Notes under the pieces: generated by a model | Database searches by the model: none | What the model saw: only the letters and a program-made list of their open reading frames with translations | Told to the model about the DNA's origin: nothing | Made by a program: the position numbers and the translations under genes | Assembly: GCA_029224785.1 (NCBI GenBank) | Contig: JAQXVF010000049.1 | Span: 1-53,439 of the forward strand | DNA length: 53,439 nucleotides | Reading direction: 5' to 3' | DNA from: Bacillota bacterium | GTDB taxonomy: Bacteria > Bacillota > Clostridia > Oscillospirales > Oscillospiraceae | Shown here: piece by piece, positions 8,348 through 16,705 of the stretch | How the letters are laid out: every line of letters starts with the position of its first letter | How positions within the stretch are numbered: position 1 is the stretch's first letter

Positions 8348-9213
8348 AGGTCATTTACCCGCTTTTCATACACCTCGTACTGGTCCCAGATTCTCTCCAG
8401 GGTATTGAAGGTCTGGGCCAGCTTTTCTTCCTTTCGGGAAGCAATGGCCACGATCAGGGCGTTGGTCACACTGAGAGGCGCCACCAGAGAATCCACCAGG
8501 GACACCATATCGCTCTTGGCCACCAGCACATAATCGCTGTTCTGTCCCAACGGAGACTGCCTGTTGTTGGTGATCGCCACCACGGTCGCGCCGACGCTGC
8601 GGCAGTACTGGACGCCCTTGGCGGTGGATTTGGAATATCTGGGGAAGCTGAAGGCAATGACCACGTCCTCCGAGGTAATGCCCACGATCTTCTCAAACAT
8701 TTCCGAAGTACCGGAAGCCGTGACGATATGTACGCTGTTGAAAATATAGTTCAGATAGTAGCCCAGAAAGCTTGCCAGCGGAGCCGCGGAACGGACGCCC
8801 AGCACAAACACCCGTTTGGCCTTCAGAATGGCCTCCACCGCGTTCTGGAAATCCTCCCGGTTCAGGGTCTCGCTGGTCTGCCGGAGCTTCTCCACATCGG
8901 ATTGAAGCACGGAGGTCACAATGTCCTGCTTTCCGATCCGGTCGTTGGCCACCTCAATGCGCTGAACGGAGGTCAGCCGGTTGAGGACCATTTCCTGCAT
9001 AGCCTTCTGCATACTGGGATAGCCGTCAAAGCCCAGCTCCACGGCAAACCGCACCACCGTGGACTCGGAAACACCTACCGTCTTTCCCAGCTTGCTGGCA
9101 GTCATAAAGGCCGCCTTGTCGTATTCTGCCATAATGTACCCGGAAATCAGTCTCTGTCCCTTGGAAAAAGTGGGGGTTCGGGACTGCAGAAGAGATATAA
9201 TGTCGTTTTCCAT
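8344..9213 (-). CDS. MurR/RpiR family transcriptional regulator
   Basis: 289 residues. The N-terminal helix-turn-helix (ISGYIMAEYDKAAFMTASKLGKTVGVSESTVVRFAVELGF region, about residues 24-63) is typical RpiR, followed by a SIS sugar-phosphate-binding domain from about residue 120 (VFVLGVRSAAPLASFLGYYL, ITNNRQSPLG). Such proteins usually sense phosphosugars. It precedes and overlaps the flavoprotein gene, and its target cannot be named from this window. GGGG stands eight bases before the ATG. Confidence 0.9.
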   Translation of the reverse strand: MENDIISLLQSRTPTFSKGQRLISGYIMAEYDKAAFMTASKLGKTVGVSESTVVRFAVELGFDGYPSMQKAMQEMVLNRLTSVQRIEVANDRIGKQDIVTSVLQSDVEKLRQTSETLNREDFQNAVEAILKAKRVFVLGVRSAAPLASFLGYYLNYIFNSVHIVTASGTSEMFEKIVGITSEDVVIAFSFPRYSKSTAKGVQYCRSVGATVVAITNNRQSPLGQNSDYVLVAKSDMVSLVDSLVAPLSVTNALIVAIASRKEEKLAQTFNTLERIWDQYEVYEKRVNDL

Positions 9214-9293
9214 AAGGTTACCCCTGTTTTCTCTGAATTCTTCCTGTTATGGTACCAAATAAAAAATGGTTTTGCAAGACTTGCCGCAAAAGA

Positions 9294-10001
9294 TTACATT
9301 TTTTTCAGCGCCTCGATCTCCTCCTCCGTCAGGTACCGCCAGGAGCCTTCCGGAAGATCCCCCAGGCGAAGGCTTCCCTCCGCGATCCTTCGCAGACGAA
9401 GCACCTGCATTCCCGCCTCCCGGCACATTCTGCGGACCTGGCGGTTTCTGCCCTCATGGATAACCACCAGGATCCGGGCGTTTTCCCCCTGAATCCGGGC
9501 AAGCTTCACCCTGGGGGGACGGATCCGGTAGCCGTCCAGCACGATGGGCCTGCGAAGAAGCTCCTCCGCCTCCGGTGTGTACCCACGCACCAGCACATCG
9601 TACACTTTTTCCACTTCATGACTGGGATGGGTAAGCCGGTAGGTCAGGCTGCCATCATTGGTAAACAGCAGCAATCCCTCGGAATCCATGTCCAGCCGGC
9701 CCACCGGATGAACCCGAACTCCGCAGTCCGCCACCAGCCGGGCGGCATCGGGCCTGCCCTTCTCATCGGAGAGGGTGGTCACATAGCCCCGGGGCTTATG
9801 CAGCATGATGTACACCGGCTTGTCCTGCCGGGGGATGGACACTCCGTCCACCAGGATCCGGTCCCGGTCCGGGTCTGCCCGTTCCCCCAGGGACACGGTC
9901 ACTCCGTTGCAGGTCACCCTGCCGGCGGCAATCAGCTCCTCCGCACCCCGCCGGGATGCAACACCCCGGGAGGCCAGGATTTTCTGGATTCGTTCCGTCA
10001 T
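9294..10001 (-). CDS. rluB: ribosomal large-subunit pseudouridine synthase B type
   Basis: 235 residues. It makes pseudouridine in 23S rRNA (position 2605 in E. coli for RluB). S4 RNA-binding domain first (ERIQKILASRGVASRRGAEELI), then the RsuA/RluB catalytic domain with GRLDMDSEGLLLFTND, whose Asp is the nucleophile. The ATG at 10001 overlaps the dacF stop (ATGA) and has AGAGGAAAC before it; a longer frame was rejected. The scpA-scpB-dac-rluB order is the same as in Bacillus. Confidence 0.92.
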   Translation of the reverse strand: MTERIQKILASRGVASRRGAEELIAAGRVTCNGVTVSLGERADPDRDRILVDGVSIPRQDKPVYIMLHKPRGYVTTLSDEKGRPDAARLVADCGVRVHPVGRLDMDSEGLLLFTNDGSLTYRLTHPSHEVEKVYDVLVRGYTPEAEELLRRPIVLDGYRIRPPRVKLARIQGENARILVVIHEGRNRQVRRMCREAGMQVLRLRRIAEGSLRLGDLPEGSWRYLTEEEIEALKKM

Positions 10002-11089
10002 GTTTCCTCTTTCCAAAAAAACATCCAAAATCGTTTCTTTTCTTCTTGTTTTCGCTCAACCGTCTGTCCGTAGACCATAGGGATCCGCCCCATGGGTTTT
10101 CCATCCAGCATCACATTGGCCATTCCGGCGTTTTGTCCCTCCGCCACCGGGGCATAGACAAAACCCGGCGGAGAGAACAGGATCTCCGGCTGTTCCTCCT
10201 CCGTCAGGGAGCAGGAAAACTCCTCTGCCGCCAAGAGCGGAACGGTTCCCTCCTGTCCGCCTTCCACTTCTACCTGTCCCAGAACCTGTCCCTTCCGGAC
10301 CACAGTCCGCACCCGGTACCGGGAAAACCCGTCCTCCAAAAGAACCTTGTGATCCTCCCAGTCGTTGCCGTCATGGATGGTCACGGCAACCAGCCGCCGT
10401 CCTTCCCGGATGGCGCTGGAGACCAGGATTCGGCCCGCCGCTTTGGTATAGCCGGTTTTCACTCCGTCCGCGCCGTCCACCATCCATAGAAGACGGTTGT
10501 GGTTTTTCAGAGACCGCCCCGGCAGGGAGACGGTCTTTGCCGATACCGTCGTCCTGAAAACCGGGTTCTCCATGGCATAGGCTGCCAAAACGGCCAGATC
10601 CCTGGCTGTGGAATAGTGATCCGGAGCATCCAGTCCGTTGGGATTGACAAAATGGGTGTTTTTCATGCCCAGCATCCTGGCTTTGTCATTCATCAGCCCG
10701 GCAAAGCCCTCCACCGTTCCGGCGCAGTAGATGGCCAGGGCCACCGCCGCATCGTTTCCGCTGGAGAGCATCAGGCCGTAGAGCAGCTCCTGGAGGGCCA
10801 GGACCTCCCCTTCCTTCAGGTACATGGAGGAGCCTTCAATGCCTACCGCTTCCTTGGGGATTTTCATCCGGTCCAGCACGTTGCACTGCTCACAGACCAC
10901 CAAAGCCGTCATAATCTTGGTGGTGCTGGCAATCAGGCTCCGGCAGTCCGCATCCTGTTCATACAAAACCCTGCCGGTTGCCGCGTCCAGCAATATGGCG
11001 CTGCGGGCGGAAATTGCTTCTGCGCGGCAGGGGAAAAGCAGAACGGCAGCCAGAAATGCGGCTGCCATCTGCAAAAAAGCACGTTTCAT
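9998..11089 (-). CDS. dacF: D-alanyl-D-alanine carboxypeptidase (DacF-like, PBP5 family)
   Basis: 363 residues. Trims the terminal D-Ala of peptidoglycan stem peptides on the cell surface. A Sec signal peptide (MKRAFLQM to RAEA, about 25 residues) is followed by all three penicillin-binding motifs: STTK (Ser55-Lys58), SGN (110-112) and KTG (211-213). The C-terminal PBP5-type domain follows (GRIPMVYG). The ATG at 11089 gives a clean signal peptide; the TTG nine codons upstream has no ribosome site. In spore formers such enzymes of this operon work on forespore or cortex peptidoglycan. Confidence 0.93.
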   Translation of the reverse strand: MKRAFLQMAAAFLAAVLLFPCRAEAISARSAILLDAATGRVLYEQDADCRSLIASTTKIMTALVVCEQCNVLDRMKIPKEAVGIEGSSMYLKEGEVLALQELLYGLMLSSGNDAAVALAIYCAGTVEGFAGLMNDKARMLGMKNTHFVNPNGLDAPDHYSTARDLAVLAAYAMENPVFRTTVSAKTVSLPGRSLKNHNRLLWMVDGADGVKTGYTKAAGRILVSSAIREGRRLVAVTIHDGNDWEDHKVLLEDGFSRYRVRTVVRKGQVLGQVEVEGGQEGTVPLLAAEEFSCSLTEEEQPEILFSPPGFVYAPVAEGQNAGMANVMLDGKPMGRIPMVYGQTVERKQEEKKRFWMFFWKEET

Positions 11090-11172
11090 TTCCTTCACCC
11101 CGGAGTAGTATGCCAATGGCAGAAGGAAACTATTCCGGCCTGCCGGAAGCGCACACCGGGTTGCGATTGCGG

Positions 11173-11559
11173 TTATTCTTCTTTTCCGCTGTGGGAATCG
11201 ATGAAACCGGTGATCTTGTCCAGCACATCCGGTACCATTTCCACGATCCGGTCTGCCGTGGTGTTGGCAGGACCGGCCACCGGCATCATCCGCACATTGC
11301 CGTCTTTCACGATCAGAAACACCACCGGTGTTACCTTTACGCCGGCGCCGACACCGCCGCCGAAGGGACCGGCTTCCTGGTTCGTCTTGACGGGAATATC
11401 GGATCCGCCGCCGCCCAGTGCGATGCTGATCTTGGAGACCGGGATAATGGTCACGCCGTCCGGGGTGGTAATGGGGGTACCGATCACAGTGTTGGCATCC
11501 ACCATTTCACGGATTTTCGCAATGGTGCTTTCCAGCATATTGGGAAGTTTCTGACTCAT
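11173..11559 (-). CDS. ytfJ: GerW family sporulation protein YtfJ
   Basis: 128 residues. Matches the YtfJ/GerW family: NTVIGTPITTPDGVTIIPVSKISIALGGGGSD followed by FGGGVGAGVKVTPVVFLIV. In Bacillus it is a forespore protein needed for normal germination. Its ATG overlaps the stop of the DUF2953 gene (ATGA), the same pair order as in other spore formers, and dacF follows. It marks the organism as a likely spore former. Confidence 0.92.
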   Translation of the reverse strand: MSQKLPNMLESTIAKIREMVDANTVIGTPITTPDGVTIIPVSKISIALGGGGSDIPVKTNQEAGPFGGGVGAGVKVTPVVFLIVKDGNVRMMPVAGPANTTADRIVEMVPDVLDKITGFIDSHSGKEE

Positions 11560-12179
11560 ACGGATTCCACCTTTTTTGATGATATTTTGGATTTTCGAAG
11601 TTGTTTCAGCGCTCGAATGCCATATCGCACAAGCAGCGAAAGGATCCTGCCCAGGGTAATGGTAATGTCCAGCCGGAGAAAAATCACCGTCTTCTCCGCT
11701 TCAAAATCGCAGGCAATACGGATATGTTTCTTCCGGATCACAAACGCCCGGGTGAGCACGGTAACCAAATTGCCTGCGGCCGCCCAGGCACGGCCGTAAT
11801 TGACCGCCAGATCATAGGGATCGTCCGCGGCCATCGTCACCGACAGATCCAGCACATCGATCCGGATCTTCCTTCGAAGATCGCCCAGAAAGTCCAGCCC
11901 CATTTTCACAAAGGGCCGGAATGCCTCCACGGTTCCTCCCAGAGATCGCTTTTCCTTTGGCGCATTGCTCTGAGATGGCGGTTGTTCCTTCTTTTTCTTT
12001 GGGGTCTTCTCTTTTGCCGGTTTTTTCTCTTTCTTTTTTCCGGGAGGATACAGACGGATCCGCACCGGCCCGGCAATCAGTCCAACCCGCGGGCCGTCGG
12101 CATCATAGCAGACCTGCACCCCCAAGGGCAACACCGCAAGCAGACACAGAATGAAAAGTGTGATCAGCCAGCCCATCAT
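11556..12179 (-). CDS. DUF2953 domain protein
   Basis: 207 residues. One N-terminal transmembrane segment, a short beta domain (GPRVGLIAGPVRIRLYPP), a very lysine-rich linker of about 30 residues (residues 47-77), then the DUF2953 core (DPYDLAVNYGRAWAAAGNL ... KTVIFLRLDITITLGRIL) and a basic C-terminus. The function is unknown; it is regularly paired with ytfJ, so a spore role is a fair guess. The start overlaps the scpB stop by four bases. Confidence 0.85.
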   Translation of the reverse strand: MMGWLITLFILCLLAVLPLGVQVCYDADGPRVGLIAGPVRIRLYPPGKKKEKKPAKEKTPKKKKEQPPSQSNAPKEKRSLGGTVEAFRPFVKMGLDFLGDLRRKIRIDVLDLSVTMAADDPYDLAVNYGRAWAAAGNLVTVLTRAFVIRKKHIRIACDFEAEKTVIFLRLDITITLGRILSLLVRYGIRALKQLRKSKISSKKVESV

Positions 12180-12733
12180 GTCCCCTCCGCTGCGTTCTCA
12201 TCCAGCGGGACCTCTCCGAAGGAGATCCGCTCACACTCCGGAAGCTCCTCCAGTGAGGACAGTCCGAAGGTCCGCAAGAAGCCTGTGGTGGTCCGGTACT
12301 GGATGGGTCTGCCGGGAACGTTCAGCCGGCCGGCCTCCTCGATCAGCTTTTTGTTCAGCAGCGCGGAAATGGAATAGGAGCTGTCCACCCCCCGAATCTG
12401 CTCTACCATGGCCTTGGTGGCCGGCTGGTAATAGGCGATGATGGTCAGCGCCTCCATCTGGGATGCCGACAGCTTGGGAGGCTTCCGGGTTTCCAGCGCC
12501 TTGGTGATCGAATCTGCCATTTCGCCGGAGGAAACCATCTGGTATCCGTCCTCCAGGCGAAGGATCCGGATGCCCCGGCGGTTGAAGGAAAGCTCATCCG
12601 CCAGCGAATCCGCCGCAGATCGGATCTCCTGGGGATCCGCTTCCAGGGCAAGGCATAAACGGGACACCTCCACGCACTCTCCTGCGGCAAACAGGATGGC
12701 CTCAATTCCCCGCTGCAGTTCTTCCTTCTCCAT
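12176..12733 (-). CDS. scpB: segregation and condensation protein ScpB
   Basis: 185 residues. ScpB is a kleisin-interacting winged-helix dimer of the SMC condensin complex that compacts and segregates the chromosome. Typical features: LQRGIEAILFAAGECVEVSRL at the N-terminus, then LSASQMEALTIIAYYQPATKAMVEQIRGVDS and YRTTTGFLRTFGLSSLEELP. The ATG overlaps the scpA stop (TGATG); the longer frame is inside scpA and was rejected. Confidence 0.96.
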   Translation of the reverse strand: MEKEELQRGIEAILFAAGECVEVSRLCLALEADPQEIRSAADSLADELSFNRRGIRILRLEDGYQMVSSGEMADSITKALETRKPPKLSASQMEALTIIAYYQPATKAMVEQIRGVDSSYSISALLNKKLIEEAGRLNVPGRPIQYRTTTGFLRTFGLSSLEELPECERISFGEVPLDENAAEGT

Positions 12734-13530
12734 CAATCGGTCTCCTTTTCTCCCTTTCCGGCCCATTCCGTCACACAGACGTTGGGGTTGTCCCCGTTGA
12801 TATCGTCTTCCAGGGACACGTTGTTGGTTTTGCACAGCTCCAAAACAGCCAGGAACGTGGCCACCACCTCCGAGCGACTGCGGTTTCCCCGAAACAGGTT
12901 CAAAAGCCGTTCTCTTCCCCGAAGCAGCAGCTTCCGCAGCAGATCCGCCGCCTTTTTCGCCACGGGGTAAGGCTCCTTGCCTACGATTCCCCGGAAATTG
13001 GCGGTGGGAGGCGGCAGCCGGAGATTGCTGCGCTCTGCCATCTCGCGCAATGCATGAATCAGGTCCTCCGGGGAATGCTGATAGCGGTAGGTCCCGTCCT
13101 TGCGGAGAGGCTCCGGAGCCTTGCAGAACAGATTTCTGCCGATCTCATTTCTCGGCTCCAGGATTTCGATTGCCCCGCGGATCTGCTCCATGGCTTCTTT
13201 CCGTCTGCGGTCCAGCAGGGACTTGCGCAGCAGATCCAGCTCGCTTTCCGCCTCTGCCTGTTCGGCCGCGGAGAGCAGCATTTTGGTCTTGATCAGCATC
13301 AGATGGGATGCCATGGAAATAAACTCGCTTGCAATTTCCATGTCCATCCGTTTCATTTCGTCCAGATAGGCAAGATACTGCTCCAGAATCGCCGTGATGG
13401 AAACATCCTGGATCTCGATCTTATTCTTGCTCAGGAGCTGGAAGATCACATCCAGCGGTCCTTCGAAGTTCTCCATTTCCTCCGTTCTGGTGTGGACGAT
13501 GCCCTCCAGCCGGTAATTGGGTGCTTCCAT
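12733..13530 (-). CDS. scpA: segregation and condensation protein ScpA (kleisin)
   Basis: 265 residues. The kleisin bridging the SMC heads. The N-terminus has the family segment FEGPLDVIFQLLSKNKIEIQDVSI; SEFISMASHLMLIKTKMLL follows, and the winged-helix C-terminus contains VVATFLAVLELCK. The ATG at 13530 has AGAGGAAAGC upstream; earlier in-frame Met codons have no ribosome site. First gene of a six-gene operon ending at rluB. Confidence 0.95.
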   Translation of the reverse strand: MEAPNYRLEGIVHTRTEEMENFEGPLDVIFQLLSKNKIEIQDVSITAILEQYLAYLDEMKRMDMEIASEFISMASHLMLIKTKMLLSAAEQAEAESELDLLRKSLLDRRRKEAMEQIRGAIEILEPRNEIGRNLFCKAPEPLRKDGTYRYQHSPEDLIHALREMAERSNLRLPPPTANFRGIVGKEPYPVAKKAADLLRKLLLRGRERLLNLFRGNRSRSEVVATFLAVLELCKTNNVSLEDDINGDNPNVCVTEWAGKGEKETD

Positions 13531-13655
13531 TTGCTTTCCTCTACCATTCCCATGATTTGAGAGTATTATAGCATTCATTTGGACTTCGCGCAAGTATCAT
13601 ATGGAAAAATGGCAAACACTCCTTCCATTCCTCATGACAAGTTACCGGGAAAGGA

Positions 13656-13684
13656 TTGCTTTTTTCGACAGAATGTGATATAAA
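13656..13684 (+). promoter_or_regulatory. sigma-A promoter for the small membrane protein
   Basis: TTGCTT (13656-13661), 17-base spacer, TATAAA (13679-13684). GGGAGG at 13701-13706 and the ATG at 13715 follow. Confidence 0.65.
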
Positions 13685-13714
13685 TAGAATATCTTTTTTC
13701 GGGAGGCACACACT

Positions 13715-14020
13715 ATGGGGAAAACGAGCAGACGCTATCAGCAGATGGCAAACTTTATGAAACTGGTTCTTCTTGCCGACACGGCAATTTTTCTTCTGAG
13801 CCTGGTCTTTGCCGGTCTGGGTGTTGCATGGCTGCGGGTCATTTTGCGCCTGCTGGGAGTTCTGTGTTCCTGCACCGGTCTGGTCTTCCTGTATATGAAT
13901 AAGGAGCTGCTGCGTCCCAGAAGCCGTTGGATGACCGTAGGCTTTGCCGCCATTCTGGTGTGCATTCTGGTGTCCATGATCTGCAAATATCCCAGCCCCT
14001 ACATTTCCCCGGTGAAATAA
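13715..14020 (+). CDS. small membrane protein, unknown function
   Basis: 101 residues with a basic N-terminus (MGKTSRRYQQ) and three predicted transmembrane segments (about residues 16-36, 38-58 and 73-92). No family recognised. It has its own promoter, a good ribosome site and a terminator immediately after, so it is a monocistronic gene. Confidence 0.7.
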   Translation: MGKTSRRYQQMANFMKLVLLADTAIFLLSLVFAGLGVAWLRVILRLLGVLCSCTGLVFLYMNKELLRPRSRWMTVGFAAILVCILVSMICKYPSPYISPVK

Positions 14021-14086
14021 GCATTACAGGGATCGCTCCTCCATCCCGACAGTCAGGCGAAAAGCAGAACGCATGAGAGGTTTCGT

Positions 14087-14116
14087 CACAGCAGTTCCCA
14101 CTGCTGTGGCTTTTTT
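14087..14116 (+). terminator. rho-independent terminator
   Basis: CACAGCAGT (14087-14095) pairs with ACTGCTGTG (14100-14108) around a TCCC loop, followed by GC and six T. Ends the unit of the small membrane protein. Confidence 0.85.
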
Positions 14117-14184
14117 ATACTGCACTGTTCTATGACGGTCCATAACCGAACAAAACTTCAAGAACTACTTTGAGGAGAAACAAA

Positions 14185-14751
14185 ATGGCTTCATTATTGC
14201 AATCTACACGAAACACACGAGCGCTGCCCACCGGAGATATGCGTTTCATCCGAAGTGATTACCCTGAAAAGCTGACGGATGACGAAGTAGAATGGCTGCT
14301 GCAAAACCATGTCACAACGATCATAGACTTGCGGGAACCGAAAGAATTCGAGCGAAACCCCTGTCGACTCGAAACAGAACGAGGATTTGTCTTGTATCAT
14401 ATGCCGGTAACCGGCGGAGGAGACACGCCCAATTCGCCCGAGGAGGTAGCATCGGTTTACCTGGGAATGCTGGATAAACAGATGGACCAGATCATCCAAA
14501 CAATTCTGGATGCGAAAAGCAATGTCCTTTATTTTTGTGGTGCAGGAAAAGACAGGACAGGCGTTGTTTCCGCCATCATACTGAAAAAGCTGGGTTTTGA
14601 CGACCAAACCATTGTGGATGACTATATGAAAACAAAAGAGAATCTGCTTGACTTTCTGACACAATATGTCAAAGAGCACCCGCAAGTGGATATCAACACC
14701 ATTCTCCCCAATGAGAAAAATATCAGGAAGGTTTTGGATGCTCTTTCGTAA
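14185..14751 (+). CDS. tyrosine-protein phosphatase, Y_phosphatase3-like
   Basis: 188 residues. It carries the P-loop CGAGKDRTG (Cys nucleophile, Arg phosphate binder) in the context VLYFCGAGKDRTGVVSAIIL, and an N-terminal DLREPKEFE segment as in bacterial protein tyrosine/phosphoinositide phosphatases of the lipase-A type. The ATG at 14185 has GAGGAG before it; the ORF-leading TTG was rejected. Base composition looks more AT-rich than its neighbours, which may point to transfer. Target unknown. Confidence 0.8.
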   Translation: MASLLQSTRNTRALPTGDMRFIRSDYPEKLTDDEVEWLLQNHVTTIIDLREPKEFERNPCRLETERGFVLYHMPVTGGGDTPNSPEEVASVYLGMLDKQMDQIIQTILDAKSNVLYFCGAGKDRTGVVSAIILKKLGFDDQTIVDDYMKTKENLLDFLTQYVKEHPQVDINTILPNEKNIRKVLDALS

Positions 14752-14802
14752 TCAAAAAAAGAGCAGCTCCATACAGGAGATCCCCCGGTGTGGGCTTTCC
14801 AC

Positions 14803-14839
14803 GAAAAATACGGCCCGGGCATACGGATGCCCGGGCCGT
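14803..14839 (-). terminator. rho-independent terminator of the kinase gene
   Basis: A 13-bp GC-rich stem (14810-14822 with 14827-14839, loop ACGG). Read leftward it is followed by ATTTTTCG. It ends the minus-strand gene at 14920-16611; there is no T-run on the plus side. Confidence 0.8.
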
Positions 14840-14919
14840 CATTCGTCGGTTCGCTCCAAACAAGCAGCGCCGCCCCTGTGCAGGAAAGCAATCCAGGTGC
14901 AAAACCGCTTCTTTCTTGT

Positions 14920-16611
14920 TCAGGAATAGAATCGGTTTCCGCCGATGAATTCCCGCACAAGGCTGGTAGGCGGGATCTCGTCGTCCACATCTGCCGGACG
15001 AATGAAATCCAGAATCCGGAGGATCCCCCGGACAGCATCGTAGCAGCCGTCCTCCGGCCCGATCCGGGTCAGGAGCGGATAGATGTGCCGCTTCAGCACC
15101 GCCAGCTCATATAGCGTAGAACTGTTGAAAATCACGTCTGCATTTTCCTGATAGGGGAAAATCCACCGTTTTTCCCCCCGGCGCACCGAATCCCACATAG
15201 CCAGGGTGTGCTGCACCGAGGCACCTCTCGTCTCATAGTCCCGCATGATCCTGCGAAGCAGACGCAGATAGCTGGTGGGAATCCGGTTGTGGAAATCCAG
15301 GCTCATGGGCAGCAGCGGGCTGACGTACAGCCGGAACACCAGACCGGCATCCAGCTCTCTGGGCAGCAGCACCGGGTTGAGTGCGTGCAAGCCCTCAACA
15401 ATGATCACGGAATCGTCCTGCAGACGCAGCCTTTTCTCCGTCCATTCCCGTTTTCCCGTCAGGAAATTGAACGACGGCAGCGTGACCTCCTGTCCCTGCA
15501 GAAGCTGCTGAAGCTGCCGGGAAAACAGTTCGCAGTCGATGGTATTGATGTGTTCCAGGTCCAGCTTCCCATCCGGTCCGGGAGGAATCGTATCCCTGTC
15601 CGCATAATAATCGTCCAGACTCATGAGAATCGGTTTTCTGCCATGCACCCGAAGCTGCACCGCGAGCCGGTTTGCCGATGTGGTCTTTCCGGAGGAACTG
15701 GGTCCTGCCAGCATCACCGCTTTGGCCCCCCGGTCGCAGATCATATCTGCGATCTGGGAGAACCGCTTTTCGTGGAGTGCCTCGTTGACCCGGATCAGCT
15801 CCCGGATCCCCCCATTCTCTGTCAGTGCATTCAGATCCGCCACGGTCTCACATTCCAGAAGCCGGCACCACTGCTTTCCCTCGTTGGAGACGCTGAGAAA
15901 TTTGGGCATATTCTGGAATGCGGCAGGTCTGTCCGGTACATTGGGATCCGGATACACGAAGAAAAATCCCCCCTCGGCCGGGATCACATCCCAAACCTTC
16001 AAATACCCTGTGGACGGTGCCAGCTCTCCATAGTAAAACCCGGCATACCCGTGGGAAAAGTATACGTCCTCCCAGTCTCTTTCGCTGTATTTCAGCAGGC
16101 GGGCTTTGTCCGGCTGTCCCTGCTCTTCCAAAAAGCGGACCGCCTCATCAATGGGCATACGCTTCCGGACCAGCGGAATATCCTGTTCCACAAGCTGCCG
16201 GATCTTCTCCTTCAAATCCTCCACCGAAAACCCGCTGTCCTGTACCTCCACGTAGACTCCCAGCCCCACTGTGCAGCCCAGCCTGGCAGACCCGTTGGGA
16301 TACAGCTCATGCAGAGCCAGAAACACGGTGAACAGCGCAGTCCTCTCGTACACGTCCTTGCCCGCAGGATCGGCATAGCGAAGCAGACGAATCTGCCCTC
16401 CGGAGGCCTCCATGGCCCGGCGGACCGTGTGGTGCAGCATTTCCCCTGCCCGGACGGGAACATAGTTGAGCTGGAACACATCTCCTGCAATGCCTGCAGC
16501 CAGCGGGCGGTCGGCAAACTGCGCCGAGTCCAGGTCCAGCTCCCGCACAAGGTCCAGAAGGGACTGGCCGGGATTGGGAATGATCTCTTTTCCATCGATT
16601 TTCAGCACCAT
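14920..16611 (-). CDS. uridine kinase-like protein with TGS/ThrRS-like N-terminus
   Basis: 563 residues. The N-terminal part is a TGS-type and threonyl-tRNA-synthetase-like accessory region (IDGKEIIPNPGQSLLDLVREL; HTVRRAME), and the C-terminal part is a uridine kinase/phosphoribulokinase P-loop domain (VMLAGPSSSGKTTSANRL at about residues 286-303, LDDYYADRDTIPPG, VEGLHALNP). This fused architecture is common in Firmicutes; the substrate has not been fixed for it. The ATG at 16611 has GGAGG eight bases upstream, better than the ATG 21 bases earlier. Confidence 0.85.
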   Translation of the reverse strand: MVLKIDGKEIIPNPGQSLLDLVRELDLDSAQFADRPLAAGIAGDVFQLNYVPVRAGEMLHHTVRRAMEASGGQIRLLRYADPAGKDVYERTALFTVFLALHELYPNGSARLGCTVGLGVYVEVQDSGFSVEDLKEKIRQLVEQDIPLVRKRMPIDEAVRFLEEQGQPDKARLLKYSERDWEDVYFSHGYAGFYYGELAPSTGYLKVWDVIPAEGGFFFVYPDPNVPDRPAAFQNMPKFLSVSNEGKQWCRLLECETVADLNALTENGGIRELIRVNEALHEKRFSQIADMICDRGAKAVMLAGPSSSGKTTSANRLAVQLRVHGRKPILMSLDDYYADRDTIPPGPDGKLDLEHINTIDCELFSRQLQQLLQGQEVTLPSFNFLTGKREWTEKRLRLQDDSVIIVEGLHALNPVLLPRELDAGLVFRLYVSPLLPMSLDFHNRIPTSYLRLLRRIMRDYETRGASVQHTLAMWDSVRRGEKRWIFPYQENADVIFNSSTLYELAVLKRHIYPLLTRIGPEDGCYDAVRGILRILDFIRPADVDDEIPPTSLVREFIGGNRFYS

Positions 16612-16639
16612 ACAGAATCCTCCGTTCTCCATTTCTTAT

Positions 16640-16668
16640 AATATGTTCCTTTTTTGAAGATGTGACAA
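16640..16668 (-). promoter_or_regulatory. probable sigma-A promoter for the kinase gene
   Basis: Minus strand TTGTCA (16668-16663), 17-base spacer, CATATT (16645-16640); the start codon is at 16611. The -10 is weak and alternative TATTAT or TATAAG placements exist nearby. Confidence 0.45.
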
Positions 16669-16670
16669 GA

Positions 16671-16700
16671 GAAACCGGCAGAAAATCTTCTGCCGGTTTC
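16671..16700 (-). terminator. terminator of the spoIID-metA unit
   Basis: Perfect 13-bp stem (16671-16683 with 16688-16700, loop AATC) five bases after the metA stop. The stem ends in GGTTTC and is followed by TCTTGTC, so the U-tract is imperfect. Confidence 0.7.
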
Positions 16701-16705
16701 TTCTG

